Assembly (NCBI RefSeq): GCF_030936135.1
Contig: NC_082613.1
Location: 2,542,001 to 2,606,000 of the forward strand
Direction: 5' to 3'
Origin: Gavia stellata
Taxonomy: Eukaryota; Chordata; Aves; Gaviiformes; Gaviidae
DNA length: 64,000 nt
How positions within the stretch are numbered: the first letter of the stretch is position 1; every line of letters starts with the position of its first letter. Positions 1 to 22,800 of the stretch are shown piece after piece. A program made the translations under genes and the position numbers. The notes below the pieces were generated by a model. That model was not told where the DNA came from. It saw only the letters and a program-made list of their open reading frames with translations, and did no database searches.

Positions 1-324
1 GCAGCCGCCGCACCGGGACGGGCCCGGCCCTGCCGAGTCTCCCCTCAGGGAACCAGCCTTGCCCCCCGCCCCGCAGTGGTACAGTCGTCCCCCCCGCGCC
101 GAGTCTGCATGGTACAGCCCAGACAGCGTCGTTCCCCCCCCGCCGGACCGCAGTGGTCTGCTCCCCGTTCCCGCGACGGTGGTGAGCGCCGCGCGTGCGC
201 AGTGGCGCGGCCGGCGCTCAGCTGGGCAGTGTTTACCGCTCCGGAACGCGGTGGGACGGCCGCGCCGCCGGGCCCGGGAGGGGAACGGGCCGCACCGGGC
301 TGGGTCGCGCCGACCCGCCGCTCA

Positions 325-10245
<9,921 letters not shown>

Positions 10246-13240
10246 TTTCCTTCTAGAAAGTGGGAAGTAGGCAGAAAATAAAGTACTACTTAGGGCTTGA
10301 CAGATGTATACCACTTGCTTGCCTGCTAATATGACCACCCAAGGCAGGAGGCTAGCTGGGGAATGTGGCTGCTGTATACTTAAACCTTATAGCTTTTTTA
10401 AGTTTTTTTTTCTCCTCAGTTGTGTGCTATAATTTTATCCTACAGCAGGGATTCCTTAGGAAGCAAGTTGGTGAAATGCTCAGCTGCTTATGGAGAGGAG
10501 GATTTAATTCCCTGAAACTAACTGCGCAGAGATATTCTAAAAATCTCATGGCTGCTCTACCGAATTGCAGTTTTTAAATATTCTTAAGCAGTTCCCCAAA
10601 GACCTTTGCTGTCTGTGTTCTCTCCCACTAAACCTGCCATGTGTTTACTGTGGTGTGTGTTTAATGGAGGGTTAAAATTATTAGTAAAAACTGACCTGGC
10701 AAATCTTGTTTCTTCCAGTAATCTGAAAAAGCACAACTTTTACAGACATGAAAGGAAAGAATTTTTGGCATCTGGCCTTGTGGCATCCGGGTTTTGAATG
10801 AGAAGGAAAGCATCAGCTCCCCTTTGCTTGGCCTCAGTTTTGCTTTTAAACGATATATAATTTTTCAGTAAAAGGTAAAAATGTTTTACAGAATATTGGT
10901 TTTCTTAATGGGAAACACCCGTTCTAGGGAATTAGTCTAATAGAGAAGCAAAGTTGTTTCATTTTTTTTAAAAAAGCAATGGAGGCGAGTGAGGAGTTGC
11001 AAAGCTGATTAGCTTTGATAGGATGCTAGGGTAGTCAGGGTTGTGACTGTTGTCTCTGGAAATGTTTACAGAGTAATTCTGAATGGGGAAGAGGGTAGAG
11101 AGGAGATGCGTAGCAGTGAGTTTGTGAAAACTGACTGTGAAAGCAGAATCCGCAGATTTTGCTGTTGTGTGAGATAACTTATGTCTGCTGGGCTAAGCAG
11201 AGTGAAGTGCAGAGCACGAGCCTGAGCGGAGTGGCTTGTGTCCTGGTAATTCGGCCAAATGTAGTTTTGTGGAGGGTACGTAGAACCTGAGAACAATCTA
11301 GAAAGCCAAACTGATGCAGTTCTCAGGTGTTCCTGCGTGTGCGCCCCTGCTGTGGCAAGGTGGCTAGAACACAACTTGTGCGCACACGGTCCGCATACGG
11401 TAGGTGGAATGAAGTTGGTCGACTTGATAGGTTATTTTATTCCTGCAAGAATTAAGTAGATGTTTTTTTAACAGGCTCGTATAGAAGGACTTCACACTCT
11501 GCAGTTCTGTGGATGTGAACTCTTTAATTTTTATTCCCAAGTCTTCCTGTAATGGTGATGGAAGGAGTTACCATGTTTAGAAGGGGAAGTTTACTTGGTT
11601 CAGCCTGTTTGAAAAATCTACGTAAACTGGTAAAGGTTGGAAGGAAACCCTTGAGCTTGTGTTGATGTGAAATAACTCCTAAAGCTGGGGGGGGTGAAAA
11701 ACCCCCTCTCAGTAGGGAATGAAGCTATGTTAAGGCATTGACCCACTTAAGTTGGTATCACTTGGTATCTTTTTTTTTTTACGCTGTCTCCTCATTTTCT
11801 GAGGAGGAATGAATGAAGACAATTGCCAAAAATACGCTGGGTTTTCGTTTAATAGTACTGAGTTGCACAGCTTGCGTAATGATAAATAGTGTTTCAAAGT
11901 TCTGCGCGGCTTTGAAAATAAATGGATAACTGTTGTACGTCTAAGCCCGAGGTGAAGAATTCTTCCTTGCTTAATAGGCTTTTTGTGTATCTTTCAGAAT
12001 ATGATCTGATGATACAGTGTCGAGTGGCTGCTGGCACATAACACGGTCATAGCCTGTGTTTTGCCTCTGGTTTCCTAAGTTTCCACTTCTGGTCTAAATA
12101 TTACCCCAAGCTATCTTGCTCCCTCAGATTTTTATTTCTTTATTTTAAATGGGGCAGTTCTGTGGCCACTGAGCTGATGGTTTCCTGTAAACATACGAGT
12201 ACCCATCTTGTAATTCTGGCAACTACAATGAATTTCTCTCTACAAATGAAAATCCTCACTATGGGAGTAAATTGAGGCTTAATAGAATCTCCGTGTAATA
12301 TTTCTCTGTGCTTCCCCAAAGGCTGTCACCTCTGTATTCGTTCGGCATTTCTGCTTAATAGCTGCCATACCAGGTATGTGCCATTCTTTGTTGTGGCACA
12401 ATTTCCATACCTGTACAGAGTACAGGGGGCTTCCTACTTTTGGCTACCAGGTCGTCCTTCAGTTTGTTCATTACAAAACTTCTTTAAAAGAAGTTGCTTT
12501 AAAAATGACATTAAACTTCAGGTTCATCTTAGTAAACCTTGCTGAGATTGTGTTATAGCTGACCAGTTGAGGGAGATTTATCTTTCATTTATCCCTGTTT
12601 GATTTTAACCCCATCCCCCCCCAGTTGTAAAAGGTACTTTATCAGATTTTTTCACCAGATTTGCCTTTTTTATTACATTTGCTAGATTTTTGTAGCTTTC
12701 TATAAGATGCATAAAATACTGCTATTTTTCCTGGATAAGGTTGAATAAATAAATATATATACAGGAAGTTTATGGTCTAGGTTGTCAAATTGTCCCCTTG
12801 TCCAAAACACCACAGATCCAAACAACCACGTCGTAGAAATTTTATGTGTAATATAATTGTGAAATAGTATTGCTTATAGCCTGTAAATGAAGGGGAACTG
12901 TAAATACATTTTCTCTGTGCACAAGCACTTGCACTGTAGTTTTGTATGCATTTCTAATAGAGTAATTGTAGCATAACGGTTTTTGTATAGTCCGTAAGCT
13001 GTCGAGGAATTTTACCTGCTTTGTTTCCTTTTGTGTTCTAAGTAGTCTTCACTGTATATGACTCCTTTTAGGTTTCGATACTGCAGTAAATTTGCAAAAA
13101 GAAATGAACTTCAAGCTGCTTTAATCATTAGTGTGTAAGTTGAAAAATCTGTGTAGCAACTAGAGTTAAATTGGCCTGAGGCATGCGAAAGTGTTACGCA
13201 ATTTAAACTTTATTAATAAGTGTTTCTGTATCAATAAATT
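10246..13240 (+). other. PCMTD2: Probable 3' UTR of PCMTD2
   Basis: AT-rich sequence without coding potential follows the stop. AATAAA hexamers occur at 10277-10282, 12744-12749 and 13233-13238, giving one short and two long possible 3' ends. Which is used cannot be decided here. Confidence 0.55.
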
Positions 13241-16200
13241 CAGTAAAGACTTTTTAGCCTTCTTAATATGGCTTTGCATCATGTTGTGATTAGAATACTT
13301 TGTAGATAAGTACTTCCATAATTGAAGGTTAAGCCACTAGAACACTAGAAAAAGCACTTAATAATATGGTGCAGGTGGATGGTTTTAGATGAACTCCTGA
13401 GAATATAATCTCTCAAAAGAAATCTGCCCAGCTGATGATTTCTGAACCTTTATGTAAAGGACTTGTGCTAATTCCAAAATACATCTTGCACACACAGCAC
13501 TGATCTAGATTTAACATATCAGAACGGTTACAGAGTGAATTCTCTTACCTGGCTGTTAGACCTGTAGCCAACAGATAGCAAGAGGTCTGTTAGTCCGTTT
13601 CTGTACTTCAAGGAATTGCCTAAACTAAACATGTCAGGAGCTTGCTTAACGCATTCTGAACTGCAGCTCCCCCCTTGTCTCCTGTGCTCTGTTTCAGTGC
13701 CTATTTAATGCAGATTTTTAAGAGCTGGTGTTCAAGGCTTCCATTTTACTAGTACTGAGAATAATATTATGGCTTCAGCTGTAATAGGAAACTGAGCATA
13801 ATAGCAAATACAGCTGTTGCTAATTAAATGTATCTGTTAACCTTTATTCCACAGGATAATTACCTGTAGTCTGTGTTTCTTCCTGTCATCTGTGTGTGTA
13901 ATAGATGTCCTTTTACCAACTATGACATGAGACTAGTTCAGTGTTAGTGTTTTCCTTCATTTGATGCTTGCTGAAAAAAAAGAAAAATCCTTTTCTGCTT
14001 GGGAAGCTATGGATGTGTCATACAAATGGTATCAAGTAAATCAAATTTGTCAGGTAATGTTTTATGTTCACTTTATAGTAAAATGTATGGCATCACAGTT
14101 CACTGGGAAGTAGCAATGAGCTCTTCAGGGGCCCTGCTCCGAGGAAGTCTTTCTACTGGGGCAGAAGTGATAGTTAAAAATGAAACAAAGAAGATGGGTG
14201 GCAAAAACAACCCCAAATTTCCTTGAATTCTACTGGAAATGCTGAAGCATTGGCCACAAGGGTTAACTTTCATTCCTGTTGCTTAGGGGTTAACTTGTGG
14301 TTCTTGCTCAGAGCTGCACCCTCCTTTCTAAACAATTTGTCATGTTGATGGAAAATAAGATAAATTAATGCAAGAGTAAGGGAACTGTGCTTGCTAGCAT
14401 TTCATAACATCTCGCAAACATCCCATTTGTCATGAAGGGGAGATAAGCAAGGTAGGAGAGGTATGTCTCGAGTTCAAGCGATGATCTGCTTCTAAGTGAA
14501 TGTATAGGTTGCAGAACTTGCCTTTTTGCACTCAAACGATTCCCTGCGGTACGGCCGCTGTTAAATCTGCTGACTTGGCTGAAGATCCCATTCCCACAAA
14601 GTAGTAGGCAAATAACCCATCAATCCTTCCAGAAGCCGCCACCCGCCGCCCAGCCAGGCACTGAAATAGGATTCCAAAGACGGTACGTATAGCATCATGA
14701 CTGCCCAGCTCTCCTGTTAGCAATATAAATAAACCTGGAAGGGATTTATTTTGCAGATGGTTGGTTTAGAGCTCAGAGTTTATGCACCAAGATGTGATCG
14801 GAGGCAGAAGGCAAAAGCCTTGTATTTGTAAAGTGGCCAGAGGTGCCAGGGAAGATGTTGACGACTTCCCTAAATACTGAAGTGTGGTTTGAAGAGAGGG
14901 TTTTGATTTATTTTCCTAGAAATACTTCTTTACAGAGCAGCTCCTAAGGAGCTGTGTTACCCTGTCCTAACAGAGTTCAGTGTGTTTTGGAAAGAGATGA
15001 TATGGGGAGCGATCAGGCTGGAAGAACACATGACTTAAGTCTTGAAGACTTGAACAACATAACCCACGTTGTCTTTTCTGATGCACGTGAAGGATGCGCT
15101 TCTACTGCACCTAACTTCTCAGACTGGAATTAAAAGCTGTCATTCACCTGGAGCAATCTGCTCTCGGCTGCTAATTGTTACCTAAAGGCTGAAGCAGGTG
15201 ATTTTTAGCCTTTTACAACCTGTTGTGGTGAGGAAGGGGTGGGTGGCCACTAGAGGACACTCTGCTCCAAACCATGAGTTGGGTCCCGGGGGAGCGGGGA
15301 GGAGTTCAGCCAACTTGCTCGGCTTTCAAGGTAATGTCAGGGCAAAGAAACAACAGATTGCCTGAGGACTAGATGCAGAAAACCTGCAGAATAATTTCCT
15401 TTCATAGCTGGAAAACCCCACAGCTTTTACCATCTACGACATACCATTTGTGAGTGAAACCCCAAAGCCCAACACTTTCTCCCCAAATGTTCAAAATGGC
15501 AAAGAATCTGACGGGAGAAGAGAACTGGGGAGGTTTAAATGCCACTCTTGTTACTGTTTTGTCACTTTAGTTATACTGTAGTTTACAGTATAAAGCAGAT
15601 GCGCAGGTTGATGGGAAACTTTCATTTGATCTTCCAGGTAATGTGGAGTGGTGCCGCGTTTGGAATTCCTCGAGTACCTTGGTATCCTAGTGAGCGTTAA
15701 TGCCTCACACTCATGCTAAACCCACACATTTAGGATCTTGTGTAATAATAACTTAAAACCTAAAGATAAACTGTTTTCGCTCTAAGCTTCTTTATAACGG
15801 TAAAAGGTTCAATTCAACTGGAAACAAGTAGTCCCTTTTGCATCTCAATTTTTATTATCCGGGGGGGAAACAAACTGAAGTCTGCATTTCCTACAGGGGT
15901 TCAAACTCAGTTTCATTGTTTCTTTCCCTCTTCACCCCTTGATTGCCTTTAATTTCTCCAAGATCCTGACGTTTTTCCAAATGACATCCTTGTAGAAAGA
16001 AATTATTCTGCCTAAAAAGTCTTTGAAATGAATCAGCTTTTACTCTGCGTAAGAAACTTCGCAGAATGCACACAATCAAGTTTTTTTGTCTTTATTTGCA
16101 GGTTATTTATCTCTGTTAGTGATCTCCCTTTTAAAATCACTTACCTGTAGCATTTCACGCTCCCGTCGATGGCTGGAAATGGATTTTTGCTGGATGTGGT

Positions 16201-16723
16201 AACTACGCCTAATAAGAGACAGCCTCTATCCTAAAAGTCTTACTGCCTGATACATTTGACAGGCTGTTAGATAAGATGCCATCCTTAGCTTGCAGAGAGC
16301 CTGCTAAGGCAAAAAATTCTGACCTAAAAACCTTTTCCCTGGGCCGTCTGCGTCCTGGCTCGGCCCTGGAAGTGCTCATTTTTTGGTCATTGTCCACAGA
16401 GGTGCACTCTGCGTGCTTTCAGATAAACGCCTGAGGAGAAGGTGAGGAGTTAACTTGCTGCTCAAAATAAGGAACAAGGCAAAAATACAGCAAAATGAAG
16501 AGTTTGTATTTCAGCACCACAATTAAAGAGGGGTGGGAACAGTCTGATCTTCGGCGATGTACATAATGGCAGGGAGGGTGGGCGGTTGGACTGTCAAACT
16601 GCCTTAATTTAATTGCAAACACATGCTGATGAGTCCCCTCCTCCTGGACCTCAGGGCTGGGAAACTTTTTTTTGTCAGCTCCCTGCAGTTCAGAATTGAA
16701 GCAAATACACTCCAGCAAACACC
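13241..16723. other. Spacer between PCMTD2 and the peroxidasin-like gene
   Basis: This stretch has no recognisable gene or clear repeat. Its right end must contain the promoter and 5' UTR of the peroxidasin-like gene, but I see no TATA box or CpG island there, which would suit a tissue-restricted promoter. Confidence 0.6.
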
Positions 16724-16887
16724 ATGCTGATCAAATCTTCAGCTCTTCGAGGCTTTTTGTGTTTTCTCCTCTTGCCTAGTTTCTCCAGCTCCTGTCCTAG
16801 TCGCTGCCTGTGCTTCAGGACTACAGTAAGATGCATGCATCTGATGTTGGAAACCATCCCCGATATCCCACCCCAGACAAACATACT
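16724..16887 (+). CDS. PXDN-like: Peroxidasin-like exon 1: signal peptide and LRRNT
   Basis: The ATG lies in a good context (ACACCATGC) with an in-frame TGA upstream at 16697-16699, so the start is well supported. It encodes a short basic then hydrophobic leader ([20 protein letters not shown]) with a cleavage region near SSS. The cysteine-rich [24 protein letters not shown] follows, matching peroxidasins closely. The donor is ATACT|GTGAGT, phase 2, and joins exon 2 to give ...NILDLRFN. The exon lies 11 kb from the next one and its ORF is short. Confidence 0.93.
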
Positions 16888-19800
16888 GTGAGTAACCATT
16901 TCATTTTACTGCCTTCTTACCTGCTTGGTTTTTAGAAAGAGGAAAGAAAAAGCCAAGGCCAAAGGCATACTTTTTATCCTCCTTTTTTTTTTTTTTCCCC
17001 TGCAGAATTGTCTGCATCCCAAACTCTTTCATGCTTTTAAAGCATGAAACAGCAACTGCTTCTTTTAGTATCAGTTAATTATTAACAGGATAATCAAGGG
17101 AACTGAAAATTTAGAACGAATAATGCCGGGGCGATCACTGGAAGACAGTTTTGGAGAATCAAAGGTCACAAATGTTAAACTGAGTTTATACAAAGGTACA
17201 CAGTTTAGATGTGAGAAGGCTTTGTATACGGGTGTAGGGGAGAGAGGAAATAACAGCAGTTCAGGCTTTTGTTGCTACTGAAACAAGCACTTTTCTAATA
17301 CATATGACACCATTTCTTTCCTAAACTTTAAGTACTGTTTTTCCAGTTTCTATCTGGACTGTACAACCCAAATGTCAGGCTTATTTGGAAAGCAAAAATT
17401 GTGGCAGCTCACAGATTCCTTGAGAAATTAAGTACCTGTCGGAGGGGGAGCTGCTGGCTGAGTCCATTCGAACAGAAAAGGTGGAGAAAAAGGGCAAGTA
17501 ACGCTTGGAGACTCCTAAGCTGCTCTTTCTGATAGATCCAGAAGAGCACTTCCCTGTGGTTCTCAACTAATCCTAAACTTAAAGGTGGCTTTAAGGTGCA
17601 GTGGCATGTGACAAAATACTTCCCTTTGTGCTACTCTTAGCTGATGCCTTGGTTCGGAAGACTTTTGCTGTAAATAGTAGGAAAGACTTGCCAAAAATTG
17701 ATCTTTATGCTCATCCTCCTTAAACTGCTGCTGGTCGTAAAACTTTTTCAACAGTAGTTTGAGAAGCCTTTCCCTGTGCCTGTAACTAACCAAATTTGGT
17801 CTCGGCCAGAACATCTGTACTAGCATTTCTCCTGTAAACACCTCACTAAGACTGCTAATGCATTTTCTCTGCTGGCAGCCTAAGGAGCATGATGTGGGCA
17901 GGATGCTGGCATTTTAATTGCTGCCACCCAGATCTGCTTTGGTGGATGGAAACCACAGAGGTTCTAGCGTTAGTGGCACGCAGGAAAATGTCTGTGCTTG
18001 CTACAGCTGCCAAGGCTCCGTTATTGGGAAAAGTGATCACAGCTGGGCTACTTGGGAGTCACCCTGACATGGGGCAGGTCAGAATCTGGACTCGCTCTCT
18101 CCCGAGGCTGGTGATGGAGTGGATATCCTACAGCGTGGAACTGGTCAGTACTGTATGGCTTGTTGCAAACTGTCTGGGTGGTGGTGATCTGCTCTACAGC
18201 AGCTTGCAGAGTCTGACTCTCCAAATCGTCACCAAACTTTTTTTTCCCCCCTTATAGATTTGTCTGCATCTTGAAATTTTAAAATATTTAAAACACCCTT
18301 AAGCTATTTGATTTTAGCAAAATAGTTTGTCTCTCTTTGTTTAAACATAGATTTTATTGGGGGAAAAGTTTGTTTTGTTGGCTAAACTGAGATATTTCTG
18401 AGCTCAGTAAAGCTTAATTTCTGTTCTCTTTCCAAAATGAGACATCATTTACTGTCACACTGGACAGCCCGAGTGCGCTTCCTGTAGAGATTCTCTGAGT
18501 GCAGAGGGAGGGAAATTTACTGGGGTCACCACCTTTTCTTCAGTCCCAGAATGGTGGATTTCTAAATGCCCTCTGGCAGCAGCACACTTCATTCTTTCTG
18601 TTCTGCAGGGGGCAAAACCTAACTCTGGCCCATGGCTTGTCCTTGCAGCTTTAGTAAAATTCCAGGTAGCACCTTGCTGTAACGTAGGTGGCATTGAGTT
18701 GTCTGTAAAACTCAATCTAGAAAGGTGACCAGATTTTTCCCGTGCAGTGTATGCAGTCACCCTAATTCCCTTTCCTCTGCTCTAACTAGTCTGCACGTCC
18801 AGGGCTTGTAAATGGTCTGGGGTTTGCCTGCTTAACCATCTGGAAAGCTGGTTTATGTAGTTTAACGTGATAGCCACAGCCTTGAATGGGAGGCAGGATT
18901 TTTAAACATTAACTACACGGTATAGGTGTGAGATATAAAAGTAGTAATATTCCAAAAAGACCAGTATTTTTTAAGGAGATTTATCTGATTTAATCTTTTT
19001 TGATACTGTCCGCATAATTATAAGCGAAACCCATACTGATGAGCAGAGATCCCCATAGCTATAAAGACATATGAGCCTCGTAGGCGTTCTCGGTTGGCAG
19101 ATCATGTGCCTTTGTATGGTGTGTGGCAAGTAAAAATCCTGCCTTTCTGGCTATCTTGAAGATCTAATGTATGTAAATGCATTTGCCAGCCAGCATCCCA
19201 TTGTATCTGTTATAAATAGCATTTGAATAATTAAACTTTTTTTAATTGTGAAAGATCAAAGAATGCTTCTTAACCGAGCTCCTGACTACTCCAGCTTTTT
19301 GGTATGTTAATCTTTCTCCTGGGAGGACCACTGTGTCAGAGCGAACGTTCAGAATTATAGCAAGAATAGTCTTGATCATGGAGTTATTCTGAGTAGAAAA
19401 TGTGGGATTGTGATATTTTCCACATTGGCCCTTTGGTACGAATAGGACCAAGTCTGTGGCTGCGGATACAAACACCGATCCCAGGCTCCAGCTTGGTTCC
19501 CTTGCAGAACAGCTGCAGTTTCCAGATGGAGTTTGCTTTGAAGTTGGGAGTTTGGGACTTTCTGACCTCCGTGACTCCGTGCCACCCTCTCTCTAACAAT
19601 CCTTGAAGAGTGGGGAAGTCTTCTAGCCGGCACACGCTGTGCTTCAACAAGCCCCGTTGGCAGATGGCCCCCTCGGGGCTGCAGCCAGCTGGCGTAACTT
19701 AGAGCAGCCCATAGCCTTCTCCGAGTGATGCTGGGATTGGCATGGAACCAGTCCCAGGATTGATGAGCTGTTACTGGCTCCTCTTTGGTCACCATCTCCC

Positions 19801-22800
19801 TCCTCCCTTCCTAATCCCAGCTGGGTGCAGCTGAGGATCTGGCCCAATGTCTGGTTTTAGCAATAGACTATTTATCTTTGGTAATGAAGTCTGTTCGTTT
19901 TATCCTGAGCAGAGAATGGGATGGCAGGAACGGCTACATGTGTACAGATAAGTAAGCTATAAAAATTCATGGTGTATAACTGCAAATCTATTTTGGCTGC
20001 TGTCTGTTCAACTGGAACATGATTATCCAGATGTGATCTGCTGGTTACCGCTGGGATTCAAGCAGTTCTTTGAGCCAGCAGCCCAAAGAAGGGAACAGCT
20101 GTGAAACATACACTCAGAAAATTTCAATAGGTCTTTAACCTTCTAAGTCATTTGTTCTACAGTGTGACATTTAAAACAATAAACTTTGAAACGTGTGGGC
20201 ATGAGCAGAAGAAATCCATGGAAAGAAGTTCCCCTCTGGCTGGCAGCTAATGGATTGCAATCCAATTATCCATGGGTTATTCTCCTTTCTGCATTATGCA
20301 TCGCACATAATGAATGAGTACTTCTAGAGAAACATCGCTGAGGGCACAAGCAAAGGCGGCGCAGTATCTGGGATCTGAACGCATCGCTGGCATGAACTGA
20401 AGGTGACCCAGTTGTTCACAGACCTGGTTGCTAATTGGGCAGGGCAAGCACGGCCAGCTTGACAAGTTTTGTTTCCCTTCGTCGCTGTGCTGTGTGTTTG
20501 GTGGCCGCTCAGTTCCTTTCTTCCTCCCGCGGGTTGTTGCATTGCAGTAGGGAAGCTGTAGTAGGACAGGCTGTAGCTCTCTTAGTCTGTCTTAAGGAGC
20601 ATAGTTTTGAGAAGGAACTTTATACATGTGTCGGGGAAAGGTTTACTGAGCAAATGAGTTCTTGGAAATGCTGCTCCCTTTGTGGTCTCTGTCGTGCGCT
20701 TTGGGTTGAAGAATGGATTACTCATTTCCTCTGCCTGTGATAGTCTTATATGCAGCCATTAAACGCGCACCCACGCACTCTGGATGTGCCAGGTGTGATC
20801 TCTTTCTGACTTCTTTCGCTATAGTATTTAATCTCATTAAACCTTTTAGAGGTGACCAAAGTCTTCTGTATGTTGTGTTTGTAGAAGTCCCTTCATCGGA
20901 AGGAAAATGGGGAGGGAAGGTATTTAAAACATATTTTCCTTCCTAGAAACATTCCAGCACCTTTTGATGAAAACATCCTGACTCTCGGGATCGTAGCTAC
21001 CTCAAGTGTTCAGAAATCCTGCCTTCACTGAACTTCACAGTGCTTCATCATCTGGTTCCCCCTTGAGTATTTGCATTTTCGGTGACCTCACCACAGCTTT
21101 CTCCCCACAGGTACAGCAGGAATTTTTCCTGTAGTCTCTAAGGAGAAGTCAGGTTTTTTGGTGAAAGAATATGTCTGTATTCTGGGTAAAGACATAAATG
21201 GTCGTGCTCTTAAAGAAAAAAGCTGACACCTCTGCTACACAAGACTCGATATTAAAGAATGCCCCAGCAGTTCATTTAAGCTGGCATGGTGCTACTGCTT
21301 CTTACACTCCATGAAAAAGGTAATTATATCTTTACACTCGGAAATTTTCTTTTACTCCCTCCGGATCAGGGGCAGAACACACTTCAGGAGGAGGAAAAGT
21401 TGTCTTCATTTGATGTGGGCAATAGATGGTGCAAAGGAAATACGCATTAGGTTAAGAGTGTCCTGCTCCTTGCTGACATGGATATGCAAGAATAGGCTTA
21501 GCTGGTTCGATTAGGATCAGACCCTGATCTCCGTATGAGCTGTTAATATATAATAGCTCAAATTATCTAAGATTGATGAGGTCAATGGTTTGCTGTCTAA
21601 TCTCCCTACTTGAATATGTGTCCACGGCCAAAACTATGTTTTGGAGATCTTCCTTGTTCCTGCCTTCACTGGCAAGAGCTAGAGGGATGCTCTGTGGCAG
21701 TTGAGGAAACGGTTCCACCAGGGATGAAGCACCAGCAGACCCCTCCTGCCCTGGCACTGCCTTCAGGGCCGGGCTCTGAAGTGCGACGTTGCTGCCAGCT
21801 TACGTGCACAGAAAAGGTGGGGTCAAACCAGCTTGGTACGTTGACTGCTGAATGACTATCAAGTTCTTGCCCCAGCTGACGCAGAGATTTTTGAAAATCT
21901 GACCCCTGTTTGTGGGAGCTGAAATCTTAAAAAGCTCGTTTCAGGAATGCCTGTGGTAATTTCTTACTTAAAATCTAGTGTGCCCATCCCTAAAACTTCA
22001 AAATGTAAGCAGTGTGGCAGTGCAACGGAGAACAACAGCCTCTTCTGCAGCATGGGGCGCTCTGCATCTGCTTGCTCTTCAGTGTTTCAACCATGATTGT
22101 ATAATCTGGTTAACTAGTATTTCCATGCTGAACATATTTTCCTTCCTTTTCACTCTTTGAACAGTCAAATCTTGATGGCTTAAGCTGGTAGACCCCAAAA
22201 TAGCCAGGACTTGGAAAAGCCCCCAGCCCTAAGCCTCCCTGCTGTCTCCTCATCTGTCTAGCAGAGATGGCAATGCTCAGCTGTCCATGTAGGGATTTGG
22301 AGATGAAGGCTGTCATTTATTAAAGCCATTTGGGGCCTCGTGTGTGAGAGGAACATTCCTGAGTTGGGGAGCCGATGACAGTGAGTCTGGAAGACTTCGT
22401 TTCCATCTCAGCAAGGCTTTTGTCCCTTCCTGCCAGGACTGGAGCTGTTTGGCAGGACGAGGGAACCTGCAGAGCTGACTCCGATGTTCTGCAGATAAGT
22501 AAGAGAAACGATCGTCTTTCTGATAAATGTTCTGGCTTTTTATATATGGGAAACTTGACTTAAAAATTGTGTTTAGGATGTCTTTCACATCCTCCCTTCC
22601 CCAGGAAACACTGGAAGGAACCTTGATGTCTCATCTCTCTTTGTAAAACCACCTTCACTCTCTGTGTCTTTGCTGATAAGGATTGGGTGGCTGCCACTTA
22701 CTCAACCACTTCTGGGTGAAATGGTCCAGAACCGCCGGCATCATTGCTGTGCACAACGTTTTTAACACAGAAGATGCTTCAGTGAAACAAACCCAGTAAT

